A program made the position numbers and the translations under genes. Positions 8,522-19,055 of a stretch of 64,000 bases of DNA are shown piece after piece (within the stretch, counting starts at the first letter, position 1; every line of letters begins with the position of its first letter). The stretch is from assembly GCA_000272025.2 (NCBI GenBank), contig AKCV02000011.1:186001-250000 (forward strand), written 5' to 3'. This stretch comes from Imbroritus primus (GTDB lineage: Bacteria > Pseudomonadota > Gammaproteobacteria > Burkholderiales > Burkholderiaceae). A model generated the notes under the pieces. It was given only the letters and a program-made list of their open reading frames with translations. It did not search any database and was not told where the DNA came from.

Positions 8522-9025
8522 CTAGTCGAAGAATGAGCGCGGAACGCCCCGTGCCGGCCGATGCCGCTTGACCCGCGCAGCGCCCGATTGGGCCCAGGTA
8601 CGCACCCCATGCTGGCGCTTGTACCATTTCGGCATCGCACCCTGCTTGTTACGCCAGCTATTGCGCCCGTTTCGCGGCTTGGTCGCGGCGGCCCATGTCG
8701 GCTGGATACCGGATGGCGAATCGCTGTCGAAATCGTTGTCGATCCCGCTGAACGCCTCGTTTACCGCGTTTGCGTGCTCGCTCACACCCTGATGGATGGT
8801 CTGTTCCACATTGCGGGCGGCATCCTCGAACTCATTGCGCATCTTGCGCAATTCCTCTATCTCGATTTCACGGCTGACTTCGGCCTTCACCGAACTGACA
8901 TAGCGTTGCGCCCGCCCCACCAGCGCACCCACGGTACGCGCCACGCGCGGCAGGCGTTCCGGGCCGATGACGACGAGCGCCACCACGCCGATGAGGGCCA
9001 GCTTGGAGATTCCGAGATCGATCAT
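8522..9025 (-). CDS. tatB: Sec-independent translocase subunit TatB
   Basis: The ATG at 9025 gives 167 residues beginning MIDLGISKLALIGVVALVVI, the short membrane helix of TatB, followed by GPERLPRVARTVG, the hinge and amphipathic helix. A charged coiled-coil stretch (about residues 50-90) precedes a basic, Trp- and Arg-rich tail. It lies 17 bases after tatA, in the order tatA-tatB-tatC. TatB forms the signal-peptide receptor with TatC. The longer upstream open frame overlaps tatA out of frame and is not real. Confidence 0.95.
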   Translation of the reverse strand: MIDLGISKLALIGVVALVVIGPERLPRVARTVGALVGRAQRYVSSVKAEVSREIEIEELRKMRNEFEDAARNVEQTIHQGVSEHANAVNEAFSGIDNDFDSDSPSGIQPTWAAATKPRNGRNSWRNKQGAMPKWYKRQHGVRTWAQSGAARVKRHRPARGVPRSFFD

Positions 9026-9042
9026 CTGCGTCGGCGCCGGGC

Positions 9043-9261
9043 TCAGCCCTGATGGGTCTTGTCCTTGGCTTCGACGTCGATGGTCGTCTTGTCGCGCAGT
9101 TCCTTGGCTGGCTCGTCCGCGCCACCGTCCTTCATGCCGTCCTTGAATCCCTTGACCGCACTGCCCAGGTCGGACCCCATGTTGCGCAGCTTCTTGGTCC
9201 CGAACACCATCATGATGATGACCAGAACGACCAGCCAGTGCCAAATGCTAAACGAACCCAT
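9043..9261 (-). CDS. tatA: Sec-independent translocase subunit TatA
   Basis: TatA is the small pore-forming subunit. The ATG at 9261 gives 72 residues: [20 protein letters not shown] (membrane helix), the [14 protein letters not shown] hinge and amphipathic helix, then a short charged tail ending in DKTHQG. The length and the FG-x-KKL motif are diagnostic. It heads tatABC, 46 bases after the HIT gene, and probably shares its transcript. Confidence 0.96.
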   Translation of the reverse strand: MGSFSIWHWLVVLVIIMMVFGTKKLRNMGSDLGSAVKGFKDGMKDGGADEPAKELRDKTTIDVEAKDKTHQG

Positions 9262-9307
9262 GTTCTGCTCCAGTAATCGGCGAGACCTGTCCCCGCCATT
9301 CAATCAA

Positions 9308-9676
9308 TCAAACCGTCGCGCCAATCGCAATCGCACCTTGCCAGGGACGCGGCCCGCCCAGCACGTGCATATGTAAATGATAGACCTCCTGCCCGCCGTC
9401 GGCACCCGTGTTGATGACGGTCTTGAAGCCGTTGGCACAGCCCTGGTCCGCCGCTAGCCGCGCTGCCAGTGCCAGCATGTGACCCAGCAGCGGCGTATCG
9501 GCTGCGGTACAGGACGCCAGCGAATCCACATGGCGTTTGGGTACCAGCAGGAAATGCACCGGAGCAGCCGGACGGATGTCATGAAAAGCCAGCACGAGAT
9601 CATCCTCGTACAGCTTCTGCGCGGGAATCTGTCCGGCAGCGATCCTACAAAACACGCAATTATCAGCGCTACTCAT
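9308..9676 (-). CDS. HIT-family nucleotide-binding protein (HinT-like)
   Basis: The 122-residue protein (ATG at 9676) has the histidine-triad motif HLHMHVLGG (His100, His102, His104), the signature of HIT hydrolases that cleave purine nucleoside phosphoramidates. An N-terminal CVFC pair (Cys7, Cys10) matches the zinc site found in many bacterial members. It sits between the DUF4870 gene and tatA; HIT genes are often found near hisE in betaproteobacteria. The physiological substrate is uncertain. Confidence 0.93.
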   Translation of the reverse strand: MSSADNCVFCRIAAGQIPAQKLYEDDLVLAFHDIRPAAPVHFLLVPKRHVDSLASCTAADTPLLGHMLALAARLAADQGCANGFKTVINTGADGGQEVYHLHMHVLGGPRPWQGAIAIGATV

Positions 9677-9701
9677 GTCTGTTTCGTTGCGAAACCGCAA
9701 A

Positions 9702-10070
9702 TCACCGGTTCGCGTACATGGGCTTGCCGTCATTCAGGTACAACCAACCCTTGACGATACGATACAGCATCCAGATAAACAGGACGCCAAGCACGGCAAA
9801 CCCGACCAGCACCACCAGCAGCAGGCTGCCCACCACGCCCCACACCACGCTCCACCAGAACGAACGGATCTGCCAGGTGAAATGCGACGCGTACAGCGTC
9901 CCCTGCACTTCATCGCGCTTGATGTAGTTGATGATAATCGCCACCAGCGCCGTCACCCCGCCCGTCAACCAGAAGATCGCATAGAGCAGGTACAGGATAT
10001 GCGTCAGCTTGCGCAGGCTGTCGAGCTTCTCCGGCGATAACGTAGCGACGGGATAGATGTCCTGGGTCAT
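9702..10070 (-). CDS. DUF4870-type small membrane protein
   Basis: A 122-residue protein with three hydrophobic segments (about residues 25-48, 70-103 as two adjoining helices) and a polar N-terminus. The motif YIKRDEVQGTLYASHFTWQIRSFW matches DUF4870-like membrane proteins of proteobacteria. It lies 30 bases after hisE and 25 before the HIT gene. The family has no established function; location between his and tat genes looks like operon drift rather than a shared pathway. Confidence 0.8.
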   Translation of the reverse strand: MTQDIYPVATLSPEKLDSLRKLTHILYLLYAIFWLTGGVTALVAIIINYIKRDEVQGTLYASHFTWQIRSFWWSVVWGVVGSLLLVVLVGFAVLGVLFIWMLYRIVKGWLYLNDGKPMYANR

Positions 10071-10100
10071 GAACGGATCCTTTCTGCGACGGCCGGAAGG

Positions 10101-10481
10101 CTATGCCTGGCCATCCTCGCGGGCCTGCACTTTGCGCAAGGCCTTCTCTTCAAGCCCGGACATGCCTTCGCGGCGCGCCAGTTCGCGCACCACGTCCGCA
10201 GGCGTCAGGTCGAAGCGGGCCAGCAGCACCATGCTGTGAAACCACAGGTCCGCCACTTCATAGACCAGCTTTTCGCGACCCTGTTCAGTCATACCGGCAG
10301 CGCGCGCATCCTTGGCGGCCATCACGGTTTCCGTGGCTTCCTCGCCAATCTTCTTCAGGATCGCGTCGTCACCCTTGTCGAACAGGCACGCTACGTAGGA
10401 TTTTGCGGGATCGCCACCATGCTCCGGCTTGCGGCTCTCCAGCACGGCCGCGAGCCGATCGAGCGTACTGTCCGTGCTCAT
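10101..10481 (-). CDS. hisE: Phosphoribosyl-ATP pyrophosphatase
   Basis: HisE removes pyrophosphate from phosphoribosyl-ATP, the second step of histidine synthesis. The 126-residue protein has the MazG-like acidic pattern: [13 protein letters not shown] and [13 protein letters not shown] supply the metal-binding Glu/Asp set. Its ATG at 10481 overlaps the end of hisI by 4 bases, typical of translational coupling. HisE and HisI are separate proteins here, unlike the fused enterobacterial HisIE. Confidence 0.97.
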   Translation of the reverse strand: MSTDSTLDRLAAVLESRKPEHGGDPAKSYVACLFDKGDDAILKKIGEEATETVMAAKDARAAGMTEQGREKLVYEVADLWFHSMVLLARFDLTPADVVRELARREGMSGLEEKALRKVQAREDGQA

Positions 10482-10885
10482 GATTTCCCTTGGTAGATCG
10501 TATCGGGATCCTTGATCACCGGCTCGACGGTTTGCCAGTCGCCGGTCACGGCATCACCCTCGAATTTCTGGAAGAAGCATGAATGCCGCCCGGTATGGCA
10601 GGCAATGCCGTGCACCTGTGTGACTTTCAGCAGCACGACATCCTCATCGCAATCGAGCCGGACTTCATGCACCTTCTGCACATGCCCTGACTCCTCGCCC
10701 TTGTGCCACAGGCGCTTACGGGAACGCGACCAGAATACGGCCTCCCCGGTCTCGATGGTGCGCACGAGGGCTTCGCGGTTCATGAAGGCAAACATCAGGA
10801 CGTCATTGCTGCCGACTTCCTGCACGACCACTGGCACCAGACCGTGATCGTCCCACTGGATCTTGTTGAGCCATTTTCTTTGCAT
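10478..10885 (-). CDS. hisI: Phosphoribosyl-AMP cyclohydrolase
   Basis: HisI opens the adenine ring of phosphoribosyl-AMP (third step of histidine synthesis) and needs zinc and magnesium. From the ATG at 10885 it has 135 residues; a GTG two codons earlier overlaps the hisF stop and is an alternative. The conserved [11 protein letters not shown] and HTGRHSCFF segments carry the metal-binding Asp and Cys residues. It is coupled to hisF upstream (2-base gap) and to hisE downstream. Confidence 0.97.
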   Translation of the reverse strand: MQRKWLNKIQWDDHGLVPVVVQEVGSNDVLMFAFMNREALVRTIETGEAVFWSRSRKRLWHKGEESGHVQKVHEVRLDCDEDVVLLKVTQVHGIACHTGRHSCFFQKFEGDAVTGDWQTVEPVIKDPDTIYQGKS

Positions 10886-10887
10886 GA

Positions 10888-11658
10888 TCACATCCGTACC
10901 GGAATACCCTGCTCCGCCATAAAACGCTTCGCATCGCCGACGGTGTACTCGCCATAATGGAAAATGCTCGCCGCCAACACCGCGTCCGCGTGACCAATCT
11001 TGATGCCGTCCGCCAGATCCTGCAAACCTCCGACGCCGCCCGAGGCAATGACCGGCACCGGCACGGCATCGCTGACGGCACGCGTCAACTCTAGGTCAAA
11101 GCCGCTTTTCGTGCCATCGCGATCCATGCTGGTCAGCAGCAGCTCGCCCGCGCCGCGTGCAGCCATCTGGCGCGCCCACTCGACCACGTCGATACCAGTG
11201 GCCTTGCGTCCGCCATGCGTAAACACTTCCCAGCGCTTGGGTTCGCCCGCCGCCGATACGCATTTGGCATCGATCGCCACCACGATGCATTGCGAGCCGT
11301 AGCGGCCGGTTGCCTCGGACACCAGGTCCGGATTGGCCACGGCAGAGGAGTTCATGCTGATCTTGTCGGCGCCGGCATTCAGCAGGCGCCGCACATCCTC
11401 GACCGCACGCACGCCGCCGCCAACCGTCAGCGGGATGAACACCTGTGCTGCCACCTGCTCAATGATGCCCAGGATCAGGTCGCGGCCATCGCTGGTCGCC
11501 GTGATGTCCAGGAAGGTCAACTCGTCTGCGCCCTGCTCGTCGTAACGGCGGGCAATTTCCACCGGATCGCCAGCGTCGCGCAGCTCGACGAAGTTAACGC
11601 CCTTGACCACGCGCCCGTTCGTGACGTCGAGGCAAGGGATGATACGTTTGGCTAACAT
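10888..11658 (-). CDS. hisF: Imidazole glycerol phosphate synthase cyclase subunit
   Basis: HisF forms a TIM barrel that combines ammonia from HisH with PRFAR, giving imidazole glycerol phosphate and AICAR. The 256-residue protein (ATG at 11658) starts [20 protein letters not shown] with the catalytic Asp near residue 11, and has VVAIDAK holding the second catalytic Asp. The C-terminal phosphate-binding loop is intact. It lies 44 bases after hisA. Confidence 0.98.
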   Translation of the reverse strand: MLAKRIIPCLDVTNGRVVKGVNFVELRDAGDPVEIARRYDEQGADELTFLDITATSDGRDLILGIIEQVAAQVFIPLTVGGGVRAVEDVRRLLNAGADKISMNSSAVANPDLVSEATGRYGSQCIVVAIDAKCVSAAGEPKRWEVFTHGGRKATGIDVVEWARQMAARGAGELLLTSMDRDGTKSGFDLELTRAVSDAVPVPVIASGGVGGLQDLADGIKIGHADAVLAASIFHYGEYTVGDAKRFMAEQGIPVRM

Positions 11659-11702
11659 GTCGTTCCTAAGAGGCACGGCCCTGCCGTGCCGGATGGCGCA
11701 GT

Positions 11703-12446
11703 TCAGGCTGCGCCCAGCTCGTCAGCCCGGTCCTGGGCAGCCGAGAAATCCAGATCGCCGGAGTAGATGGCCCGGCCGCAGATCACGCCTTCCACGCCAT
11801 CCTTTTCGGCCGCGCACAGTGCATCGATGTCAGCCATGTTCGACAGGCCGCCGCTGGCAATGACAGGAATGCTCATGGACTGCGCCAGCTTCACCGTGGC
11901 GTCGATGTTGATGCCTTGCAGCATGCCATCGCGGCCGATGTCGGTATAGATGATCGACTCCACGCCGTAATCCTCGTACTTGCGGGCCAGGTCGATCACC
12001 TCGTGTCCGGTCAGCTTGCTCCAGCCGTCCGTGGCAACCTTGCCGTCGCGCGCATCCAGGCCGACGATGATGTGCCCGCCGAACGCCGTACAGGCATCCT
12101 TCAGGAAACCGGGATTTTTCACGGCCGCAGTGCCAATGATGACGTACGACAGGCCGCCGTCGAGCAGGCGCTCGATGGTGTTCAGGTCGCGAATGCCGCC
12201 GCCGAGCTGCACTGGAATTTCTTCGCCGACCTCGGCGATGATCGCCTTGATCGCCGCTTCATTGCGCGGCTTGCCTGCAAACGCACCATTCAGGTCAACC
12301 AGGTGCAGGCGCCGCGCGCCTTGCTCCACCCAGTGGCGCGCCATGGCGGCCGGGTCTTCGGAGAAGACGGTCGCCTGATCCATGTCGCCTTGCTTGAGGC
12401 GTACACACTGACCGTCCTTCAGGTCGATGGCCGGGATGAGCAACAT
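11703..12446 (-). CDS. hisA: ProFAR isomerase (HisA)
   Basis: HisA carries out the Amadori rearrangement of ProFAR to PRFAR. It is 247 residues, a TIM barrel with [20 protein letters not shown] at the start (catalytic Asp8) and [12 protein letters not shown] holding the second catalytic Asp. GGLSNMADI and GVICGRAIY form the phosphate sites. It sits between hisH and hisF in standard order. Confidence 0.98.
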   Translation of the reverse strand: MLLIPAIDLKDGQCVRLKQGDMDQATVFSEDPAAMARHWVEQGARRLHLVDLNGAFAGKPRNEAAIKAIIAEVGEEIPVQLGGGIRDLNTIERLLDGGLSYVIIGTAAVKNPGFLKDACTAFGGHIIVGLDARDGKVATDGWSKLTGHEVIDLARKYEDYGVESIIYTDIGRDGMLQGINIDATVKLAQSMSIPVIASGGLSNMADIDALCAAEKDGVEGVICGRAIYSGDLDFSAAQDRADELGAA

Positions 12447-12516
12447 AGTCGTAAAAAGAGTGAGAGGGTCAAATCTTGCCCGGTGCGGGTCTGCCGCACG
12501 CCGGACACCAGGTTCA

Positions 12517-13170
12517 TCAGGGCTTCCAGTCCACGAAATTGCGATACAGCTGCAAGCCCGTGCGGGCGCTCTTTTCGGGGTGAAACTGTGTGGCGAAAAT
12601 ATTATCGCGTGCTACCGCACAGGTAAACAGGCCGCCATAGTCGGTTTCTCCAGCAATATCATCCGGATTTTCCGGCTGCACGTAATAACTGTGCACGAAA
12701 TAGAAAAAGCTGTCGTCCGGAATACCGGCCCATAGCGCATGCGCCCGGCGCTGGCGAACACGGTTCCAGCCCATCTGCGGCACCTTGAAGCGCGAGCCGT
12801 CGGGTTGCAGCCGGTTTTCCAGGTCGAACCGTACCACGCCCCCCGGCAGCAAACCCAGGCCCGGCGTGCGCCCACCCGGCGTGCGCGCCTCGGCGCTCCA
12901 GTCGAACAGCATCTGTTCGCCCACGCACACACCGAGCATGGGCTTGCTGCGCGCTGCTTCGAGCACCGCCTCGCGCAGGCCCGAATCGTTCAGGGCCTGC
13001 ATGCAGTCGGGCATCGCGCCCTGGCCCGGCAGCACCACCCGCTCGGCCGCCCGCAGGTCCGCGGCATCCGCGGTGACCCGCACGTCGGCTTCCGGCGCAG
13101 CGGCCCGCACAGCCTGGGCAACAGAACGCAGGTTGCCCATTCCATAATCCACAATCGCAATGGTTGTCAT
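12517..13170 (-). CDS. hisH: Imidazole glycerol phosphate synthase glutamine amidotransferase subunit
   Basis: HisH hydrolyses glutamine and passes ammonia to HisF. The ATG at 13170 gives 217 residues starting [17 protein letters not shown]. The nucleophile Cys lies in [11 protein letters not shown], and the partner His and Glu in TQFHPEKSA near the C-terminus; the oxyanion strand [11 protein letters not shown] is present. Its start overlaps the stop of the MarC-type gene by 4 bases. Confidence 0.97.
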   Translation of the reverse strand: MTTIAIVDYGMGNLRSVAQAVRAAAPEADVRVTADAADLRAAERVVLPGQGAMPDCMQALNDSGLREAVLEAARSKPMLGVCVGEQMLFDWSAEARTPGGRTPGLGLLPGGVVRFDLENRLQPDGSRFKVPQMGWNRVRQRRAHALWAGIPDDSFFYFVHSYYVQPENPDDIAGETDYGGLFTCAVARDNIFATQFHPEKSARTGLQLYRNFVDWKP

Positions 13171-13790
13171 GATTTGAGAACCGGCAGCAGGGTTTTCAAC
13201 CCGTCCACAATAAATTCCACGGCCAGCGCCGACAGGATCAGCCCCATCAGGCGCGTGCCAATATTGATGCCCGTGCGGCCGATCATGCGCGCAATCGGCT
13301 CGGCCACCCGGAACACACCCCACACGATGACGCCGATCACGGCGCCAATCCCGCACAGGAACAGCAATTCGTACCAATGCTCCGCCTTGCCGGCATAGAC
13401 CACCACGGTACTGATCGAACCCGGCCCCGTCAGCAGCGGAATCGCCAGCGGGACCACCGCGATGCTGGCCTTGGCTTCGGCTTCACCCTCTTCTTCCGGC
13501 GTAGCGCGCGTCCGGCTGGTCTGCGCATTGATCATGCTGACCGCCATCAACAGCATGATAATGCCCCCGCCCACCTGCAGCGATGCGACCGAAATCCCGA
13601 AAAACGCGATGATCTGCTGCCCCACCAGCGCCGAGACGCCAATCACGATAGCCACGGATATCGCGGCGATCTTGATCGTGTGCTGCTTCTCCGCCTCGCT
13701 CTGGCTCAGCGTCAGACTGATGAAGAACGGAATCGCCCCGATCGGGTTGATCAGCGCCAGCAGCGAGATGAAGGACTTGAGCGTTTCCAT
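13167..13790 (-). CDS. MarC-family integral membrane protein
   Basis: A 207-residue protein with six predicted membrane helices. It opens [20 protein letters not shown], the signature start of the MarC family, with a repeat-like NxxG element in the second half ([20 protein letters not shown]). The family name is historical: MarC is not shown to cause antibiotic resistance, and its substrate is unknown. It is embedded in the his cluster between hisB and hisH and overlaps hisH by 4 bases, so it is translated with histidine genes. An acidic loop near residues 100-110 faces one side of the membrane. Confidence 0.9.
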   Translation of the reverse strand: METLKSFISLLALINPIGAIPFFISLTLSQSEAEKQHTIKIAAISVAIVIGVSALVGQQIIAFFGISVASLQVGGGIIMLLMAVSMINAQTSRTRATPEEEGEAEAKASIAVVPLAIPLLTGPGSISTVVVYAGKAEHWYELLFLCGIGAVIGVIVWGVFRVAEPIARMIGRTGINIGTRLMGLILSALAVEFIVDGLKTLLPVLKS

Positions 13791-13856
13791 GGAAGCATCA
13801 GCACGCTGCTGGACATCCTGCCAGCCCGGGTCGAAACTGGAGCGCTTGCTCCAGGA

Positions 13857-14444
13857 TCAGAGGCTGCCCTTGGTCGACGGAATCACGTTGGCCGCACGCG
13901 CATCACGCTCCACCGCCATGCGTAGCGCCCGGCCAAAGGCCTTGAACACGGTCTCGCACTGGTGGTGGGCATTGATGCCGCGCAGATTGTCGATGTGCAG
14001 CGTGACACCCGCGTGATTCACGAAGCCGCGGAAGAACTCGATGGTCAGGTCGACATCGAAGTTGCCCACACGGGCACGCGTAAACGGCACATGGAACTCC
14101 AGGCCGGGACGGCCCGAGAAGTCGATCACCACACGCGACAGCGCTTCGTCGAGCGGCACATAGCTGTGGCCGTAGCGGGTGATGCCCTTGCGGTCGCCGA
14201 TGGCCTTGGCCACCGCCTGTCCCAGGGTAATGCCGACGTCTTCCACGGTGTGGTGGTCGTCGATGTGCGTATCGCCGTGCGCGGTGACTTCCAGATCGAT
14301 CATGCCGTGGCGGGCAATTTGATCCAGCATATGGTCGAGGAACGGCACGCCGGTTGCCAGCTTCTGCTGGCCCGTGCCGTCGAGATTGAGCGATACGTGA
14401 ATCTTGGTTTCCGACGTATCGCGATTGACCGAGGCGACTCGCAT
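13857..14444 (-). CDS. hisB: Imidazoleglycerol-phosphate dehydratase
   Basis: HisB dehydrates imidazole glycerol phosphate, using a di-manganese site. The ATG at 14444 gives 195 residues, the size of the monofunctional enzyme; there is no phosphatase domain. Metal-binding histidines are seen in [12 protein letters not shown]-like context ([15 protein letters not shown]) and in [17 protein letters not shown]. It is 66 bases upstream of the MarC-type gene. A 189-base spacer precedes it where hisC might be expected. Confidence 0.97.
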   Translation of the reverse strand: MRVASVNRDTSETKIHVSLNLDGTGQQKLATGVPFLDHMLDQIARHGMIDLEVTAHGDTHIDDHHTVEDVGITLGQAVAKAIGDRKGITRYGHSYVPLDEALSRVVIDFSGRPGLEFHVPFTRARVGNFDVDLTIEFFRGFVNHAGVTLHIDNLRGINAHHQCETVFKAFGRALRMAVERDARAANVIPSTKGSL

Positions 14445-14633
14445 AACTTTTCCCAAAAGGATGCCCTTCGGACATCCGCTGTCACGCCATGGACATGGTG
14501 GGGCCCGCCATGGCGCAGACAAATGATTGTTGACGGCTGCATTGTACCCACGTTCGGGTACAAACCCCTACGTTTGGTCCCGCAACAGCCGGTTTCACCT
14601 GCCCGACCCCGGGACCTCCCACAGCCCCGCAGC
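14445..14633 (-). promoter_or_regulatory. hisD-hisB spacer with an 8-bp inverted repeat
   Basis: The spacer contains TTGTACCC (14542-14549) and GGGTACAA (14556-14563), a perfect inverted repeat with a 6-base gap. On the minus strand it includes TACAAT, a possible -10 for hisB, but there is no fitting -35. Reading the three minus-strand frames gives nothing resembling hisC. It may be an operator, an RNA hairpin or the scar of a deletion. Confidence 0.45.
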
Positions 14634-15956
14634 TCAGTTGTTCGCCTTCCAGCGATACTCGGCGCTGCGCGCATGCGCCTGCAATCCCTCGCCATACGCC
14701 AGTTCCGCTGCGATCTCGCCCAGCATCTGCGCCCCGGCTTCGCTCACTTCGATGACGCTCGAGCGCTTGATGAAGTCATAGACGCCCAGCGGCGACGAAA
14801 AACGCGCGGTGCGCGAAGTGGGCAGCACGTGGTTCGGCCCGGCACAGTAGTCGCCCAGCGATTCGCTGGTGAAACGGCCCAGGAAGATCGCACCGGCATG
14901 GCGGATCTTGTCGGCCCAGTGACGCGGGTTCTGCGCAGAGATCTCCAGGTGCTCGGGGGCGATGTCGTTGGCAATGGCGCAGGCCTCGTCCATATCGCGT
15001 ACCTTGATCAGCGCGCCGCGGTCCTGAAGCGACTTCTCGATCACGTCCTTGCGTGCCATGGTCGGCAGCAGGCGCTGGATACTGGCCTCCACCGCCGACA
15101 GGAAGGCTGCATCGGGACTCAGGAGGATCGACTGCGCCAGCTCATCGTGCTCGGCCTGCGAGAACAGGTCCATGGCGACCCAGTCCGGATCGGTCGTGCC
15201 ATCGCACAGCACGAGGATTTCCGAAGGGCCGGCGATCATGTCGATGCCAACGGTGCCGAACACCCGGCGCTTGGCCGCGGCGACATAGGCATTGCCGGGA
15301 CCGACGATCTTGTCGACCTGCGGAATGGTTTCGGTGCCATAGGCCAGCGCGCCCACGGCCTGTGCCCCGCCGATCGTGAACACACGATCGACCCCGGCGA
15401 TGGCTGCGGCAGCCAGCACAAGCGGATTGCGCACGCCACGCGGCGTCGGCACCACCATGATGATCTCGCGCACGCCTGCGACACGCGCCGGAATCGCATT
15501 CATCAGTACCGAGGACGGATACGCGGCCTTGCCGCCCGGCACATAGATGCCCACGCGGTCGAGCGGCGTCACTTTCTGGCCCAGCACCGTGCCATCGGCC
15601 TCGGTGTAGTCCCAGCTATGGCTGCCGCATTCGATGCGCTGCTTCTCGTGATAGGCGCGCACGCGTGCCGCCGCCGCTTCCAGCGCGGCGCGCCGTTTTG
15701 GCTCGAGCCCTTCCAGGGCAGCGTCGAGTTCGGCCTGGGGCAGTTGCAGCGCGCTCAGCGACTCGGCTTCCACCGCGTCGAAACGCGCAGTGTATTCGAG
15801 CACCGCGCTGTCCCCGCGCACGCGCACATTCGCCAGGATGCCTGCAGCTGCTTGGTCGATAGCCGCGTCCTCGCTGGCCTCGAAGGCCAGCACCTTGCGC
15901 AGCGCAACGGCAAAGTCGGCGCTGCTGGAATCGAACTGTCGGATCTTGAAAGTCAT
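14634..15956 (-). CDS. hisD: Histidinol dehydrogenase
   Basis: HisD oxidises histidinol to histidine in two NAD-dependent steps at a zinc site. It has 440 residues, the usual length. Conserved blocks include [45 protein letters not shown] (zinc-binding Gln/His region) and [15 protein letters not shown]. It follows hisG by 14 bases and starts ATG at 15956. Confidence 0.98.
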   Translation of the reverse strand: MTFKIRQFDSSSADFAVALRKVLAFEASEDAAIDQAAAGILANVRVRGDSAVLEYTARFDAVEAESLSALQLPQAELDAALEGLEPKRRAALEAAAARVRAYHEKQRIECGSHSWDYTEADGTVLGQKVTPLDRVGIYVPGGKAAYPSSVLMNAIPARVAGVREIIMVVPTPRGVRNPLVLAAAAIAGVDRVFTIGGAQAVGALAYGTETIPQVDKIVGPGNAYVAAAKRRVFGTVGIDMIAGPSEILVLCDGTTDPDWVAMDLFSQAEHDELAQSILLSPDAAFLSAVEASIQRLLPTMARKDVIEKSLQDRGALIKVRDMDEACAIANDIAPEHLEISAQNPRHWADKIRHAGAIFLGRFTSESLGDYCAGPNHVLPTSRTARFSSPLGVYDFIKRSSVIEVSEAGAQMLGEIAAELAYGEGLQAHARSAEYRWKANN

Positions 15957-15970
15957 ATCGGTAAATCCTG

Positions 15971-16630
15971 TCAGGCGGTCGCCGAGGCCCGCTCGAAGGC
16001 TTCCAGAATCGGCGCAAGCCGCTCGCGCTTCAGCTTCAGGGCAGCCTGATTGACGACCAGTCGGGAAGAGATCTGGGCGATTTCCTCCACTTCAACCAGA
16101 TTGTTGGCACGCAGGGTGTTGCCGCTACTGACCAGATCGACGATGGCATCGGCCAGGCCCACCAGCGGGCCCAGTTCCATGGAGCCGTACAGTTTGATCA
16201 GGTCGACATGCACCCCTTTCTTGGCAAAGTGCTCACGCGCGGTATCAACGTATTTGGTCGCCACGCGCAGCCGCGCGCCCTGGCGCACCGCGCTGGCGTA
16301 ATCGAAGCCCTGCGGCACGGCGACCGACATGCGGCACTTGGCGATGTTCAGATCGATCGGCGCGTACAGCCCGCTCATGCCGTGCTCCATCAGGACATCC
16401 TTGCCGGCCACGCCGAAATCGGCCGCGCCGTATTGCACATACGTCGGCACATCCGAAGCGCGCACGATGATCACGCGCACACCAGGGTCGGAAGTCGGCA
16501 GGATGAGTTTGCGCGAGGTTTCCGGATCTTCGGCGACGTTGATGCCAGCGGCAGCGAGCAGCGGCAGCGTTTCCGTGAAAATCCGTCCTTTGGACAGCGC
16601 CAGCGTCAGTAAATTCGGGGAAGCATTCAT
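15971..16630 (-). CDS. hisG: ATP phosphoribosyltransferase, short form
   Basis: HisG condenses ATP with PRPP, the committed step of histidine synthesis. At 219 residues it is the short form, which lacks the C-terminal regulatory domain and in other bacteria acts with a HisZ subunit; no hisZ lies in this window. The ATG at 16630 has AGGA about 9 bases upstream; an ATG at 16651 that overlaps the murA stop is the alternative. [23 protein letters not shown] and [12 protein letters not shown] (PRPP loop) are conserved. Confidence 0.96.
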   Translation of the reverse strand: MNASPNLLTLALSKGRIFTETLPLLAAAGINVAEDPETSRKLILPTSDPGVRVIIVRASDVPTYVQYGAADFGVAGKDVLMEHGMSGLYAPIDLNIAKCRMSVAVPQGFDYASAVRQGARLRVATKYVDTAREHFAKKGVHVDLIKLYGSMELGPLVGLADAIVDLVSSGNTLRANNLVEVEEIAQISSRLVVNQAALKLKRERLAPILEAFERASATA

Positions 16631-16647
16631 TTTGAGTCCTGCGCCGC

Positions 16648-18199
<1,552 letters not shown>

Positions 18200-18221
18200 G
18201 ATGAATGAACTCGACGAAGAA

Positions 18222-19055
18222 TCAGTGACGCAGCTTGAATCCGGTACGCAGCATATGCAGCGCGATCGCCGCCACGGTCACGAACGCCGCCAGCATGATC
18301 AGCAGGCTGCGCAGCGGCGGCACGTCGGACACGCCGAAGAAACCGTAGCGGAACCCGTCGATCATGTAGAAGAACGGGTTGGCATGCGACACAGCTTGCC
18401 AGAACGGCGGCAACGAGTGGATCGAATAGAACACGCCAGACAGGAAGGTCGCGGGCATGATCAGGAAATTCTGGAAGGCCGCGAGCTGGTCGAATTTCTC
18501 GGCCAGGATGCCGGCAATGAGCCCTAGTGTACCGAGCACGCCCGCGCCCACCAGGGCGAATACGAGAATCCAGCCGGGATGCGCGAACGACAGATGCGCG
18601 AACCACGCGGTCACCACCAGCACGCCGCAGCCCACCGCCAGACCGCGTACCGTGGCGGCCAATACATAGGCCCCATACATCTCCCAGTGCGACAGCGGCG
18701 GCAGCAGCACGAACACGAGGTTGCCGGTGATCTTGGACTGGATCAGCGAGGACGAGCTGTTGGCGAAGGCGTTCTGCAGCACACTCATCATCACCAGGCC
18801 GGGTACCAGGAATGCGGTGTAGGTGATCTGGTCGTAGACCTTCACGCGGTCTTCCAGTACATGGCCGAAGATCAGCAGGTACAACAGCGCTGTCAGCACC
18901 GGCGCGGCGACGGTCTGGAAACCAACCTTCCAGAACCGCAGGATTTCCTTGTAGAACAAGGTGCGGAACCCCACCAGGCTGCCGACCGTGCCGGCAGCGT
19001 CGCCGGGAATGACGGGTTTCGTGTCTACCGCGGGCTTCATATCCACCGGCTTCAT
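18222..19055 (-). CDS. ABC-2 type exporter permease
   Basis: A 277-residue membrane protein with six hydrophobic helices and the ABC-2 signature layout: FYKEILRFWKVGFQT before the first helix, FLVPGLVMMSVLQNAF and the late motif FLSGVFYSIHSLPPFWQAV. It overlaps the ATPase gene by 4 bases, so the two make one transporter. Substrate is not evident; related pairs export polysaccharides, lipids or drugs. It lies between mlaB and ibaG, suggesting an envelope role by context only. Confidence 0.9.
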   Translation of the reverse strand: MKPVDMKPAVDTKPVIPGDAAGTVGSLVGFRTLFYKEILRFWKVGFQTVAAPVLTALLYLLIFGHVLEDRVKVYDQITYTAFLVPGLVMMSVLQNAFANSSSSLIQSKITGNLVFVLLPPLSHWEMYGAYVLAATVRGLAVGCGVLVVTAWFAHLSFAHPGWILVFALVGAGVLGTLGLIAGILAEKFDQLAAFQNFLIMPATFLSGVFYSIHSLPPFWQAVSHANPFFYMIDGFRYGFFGVSDVPPLRSLLIMLAAFVTVAAIALHMLRTGFKLRH

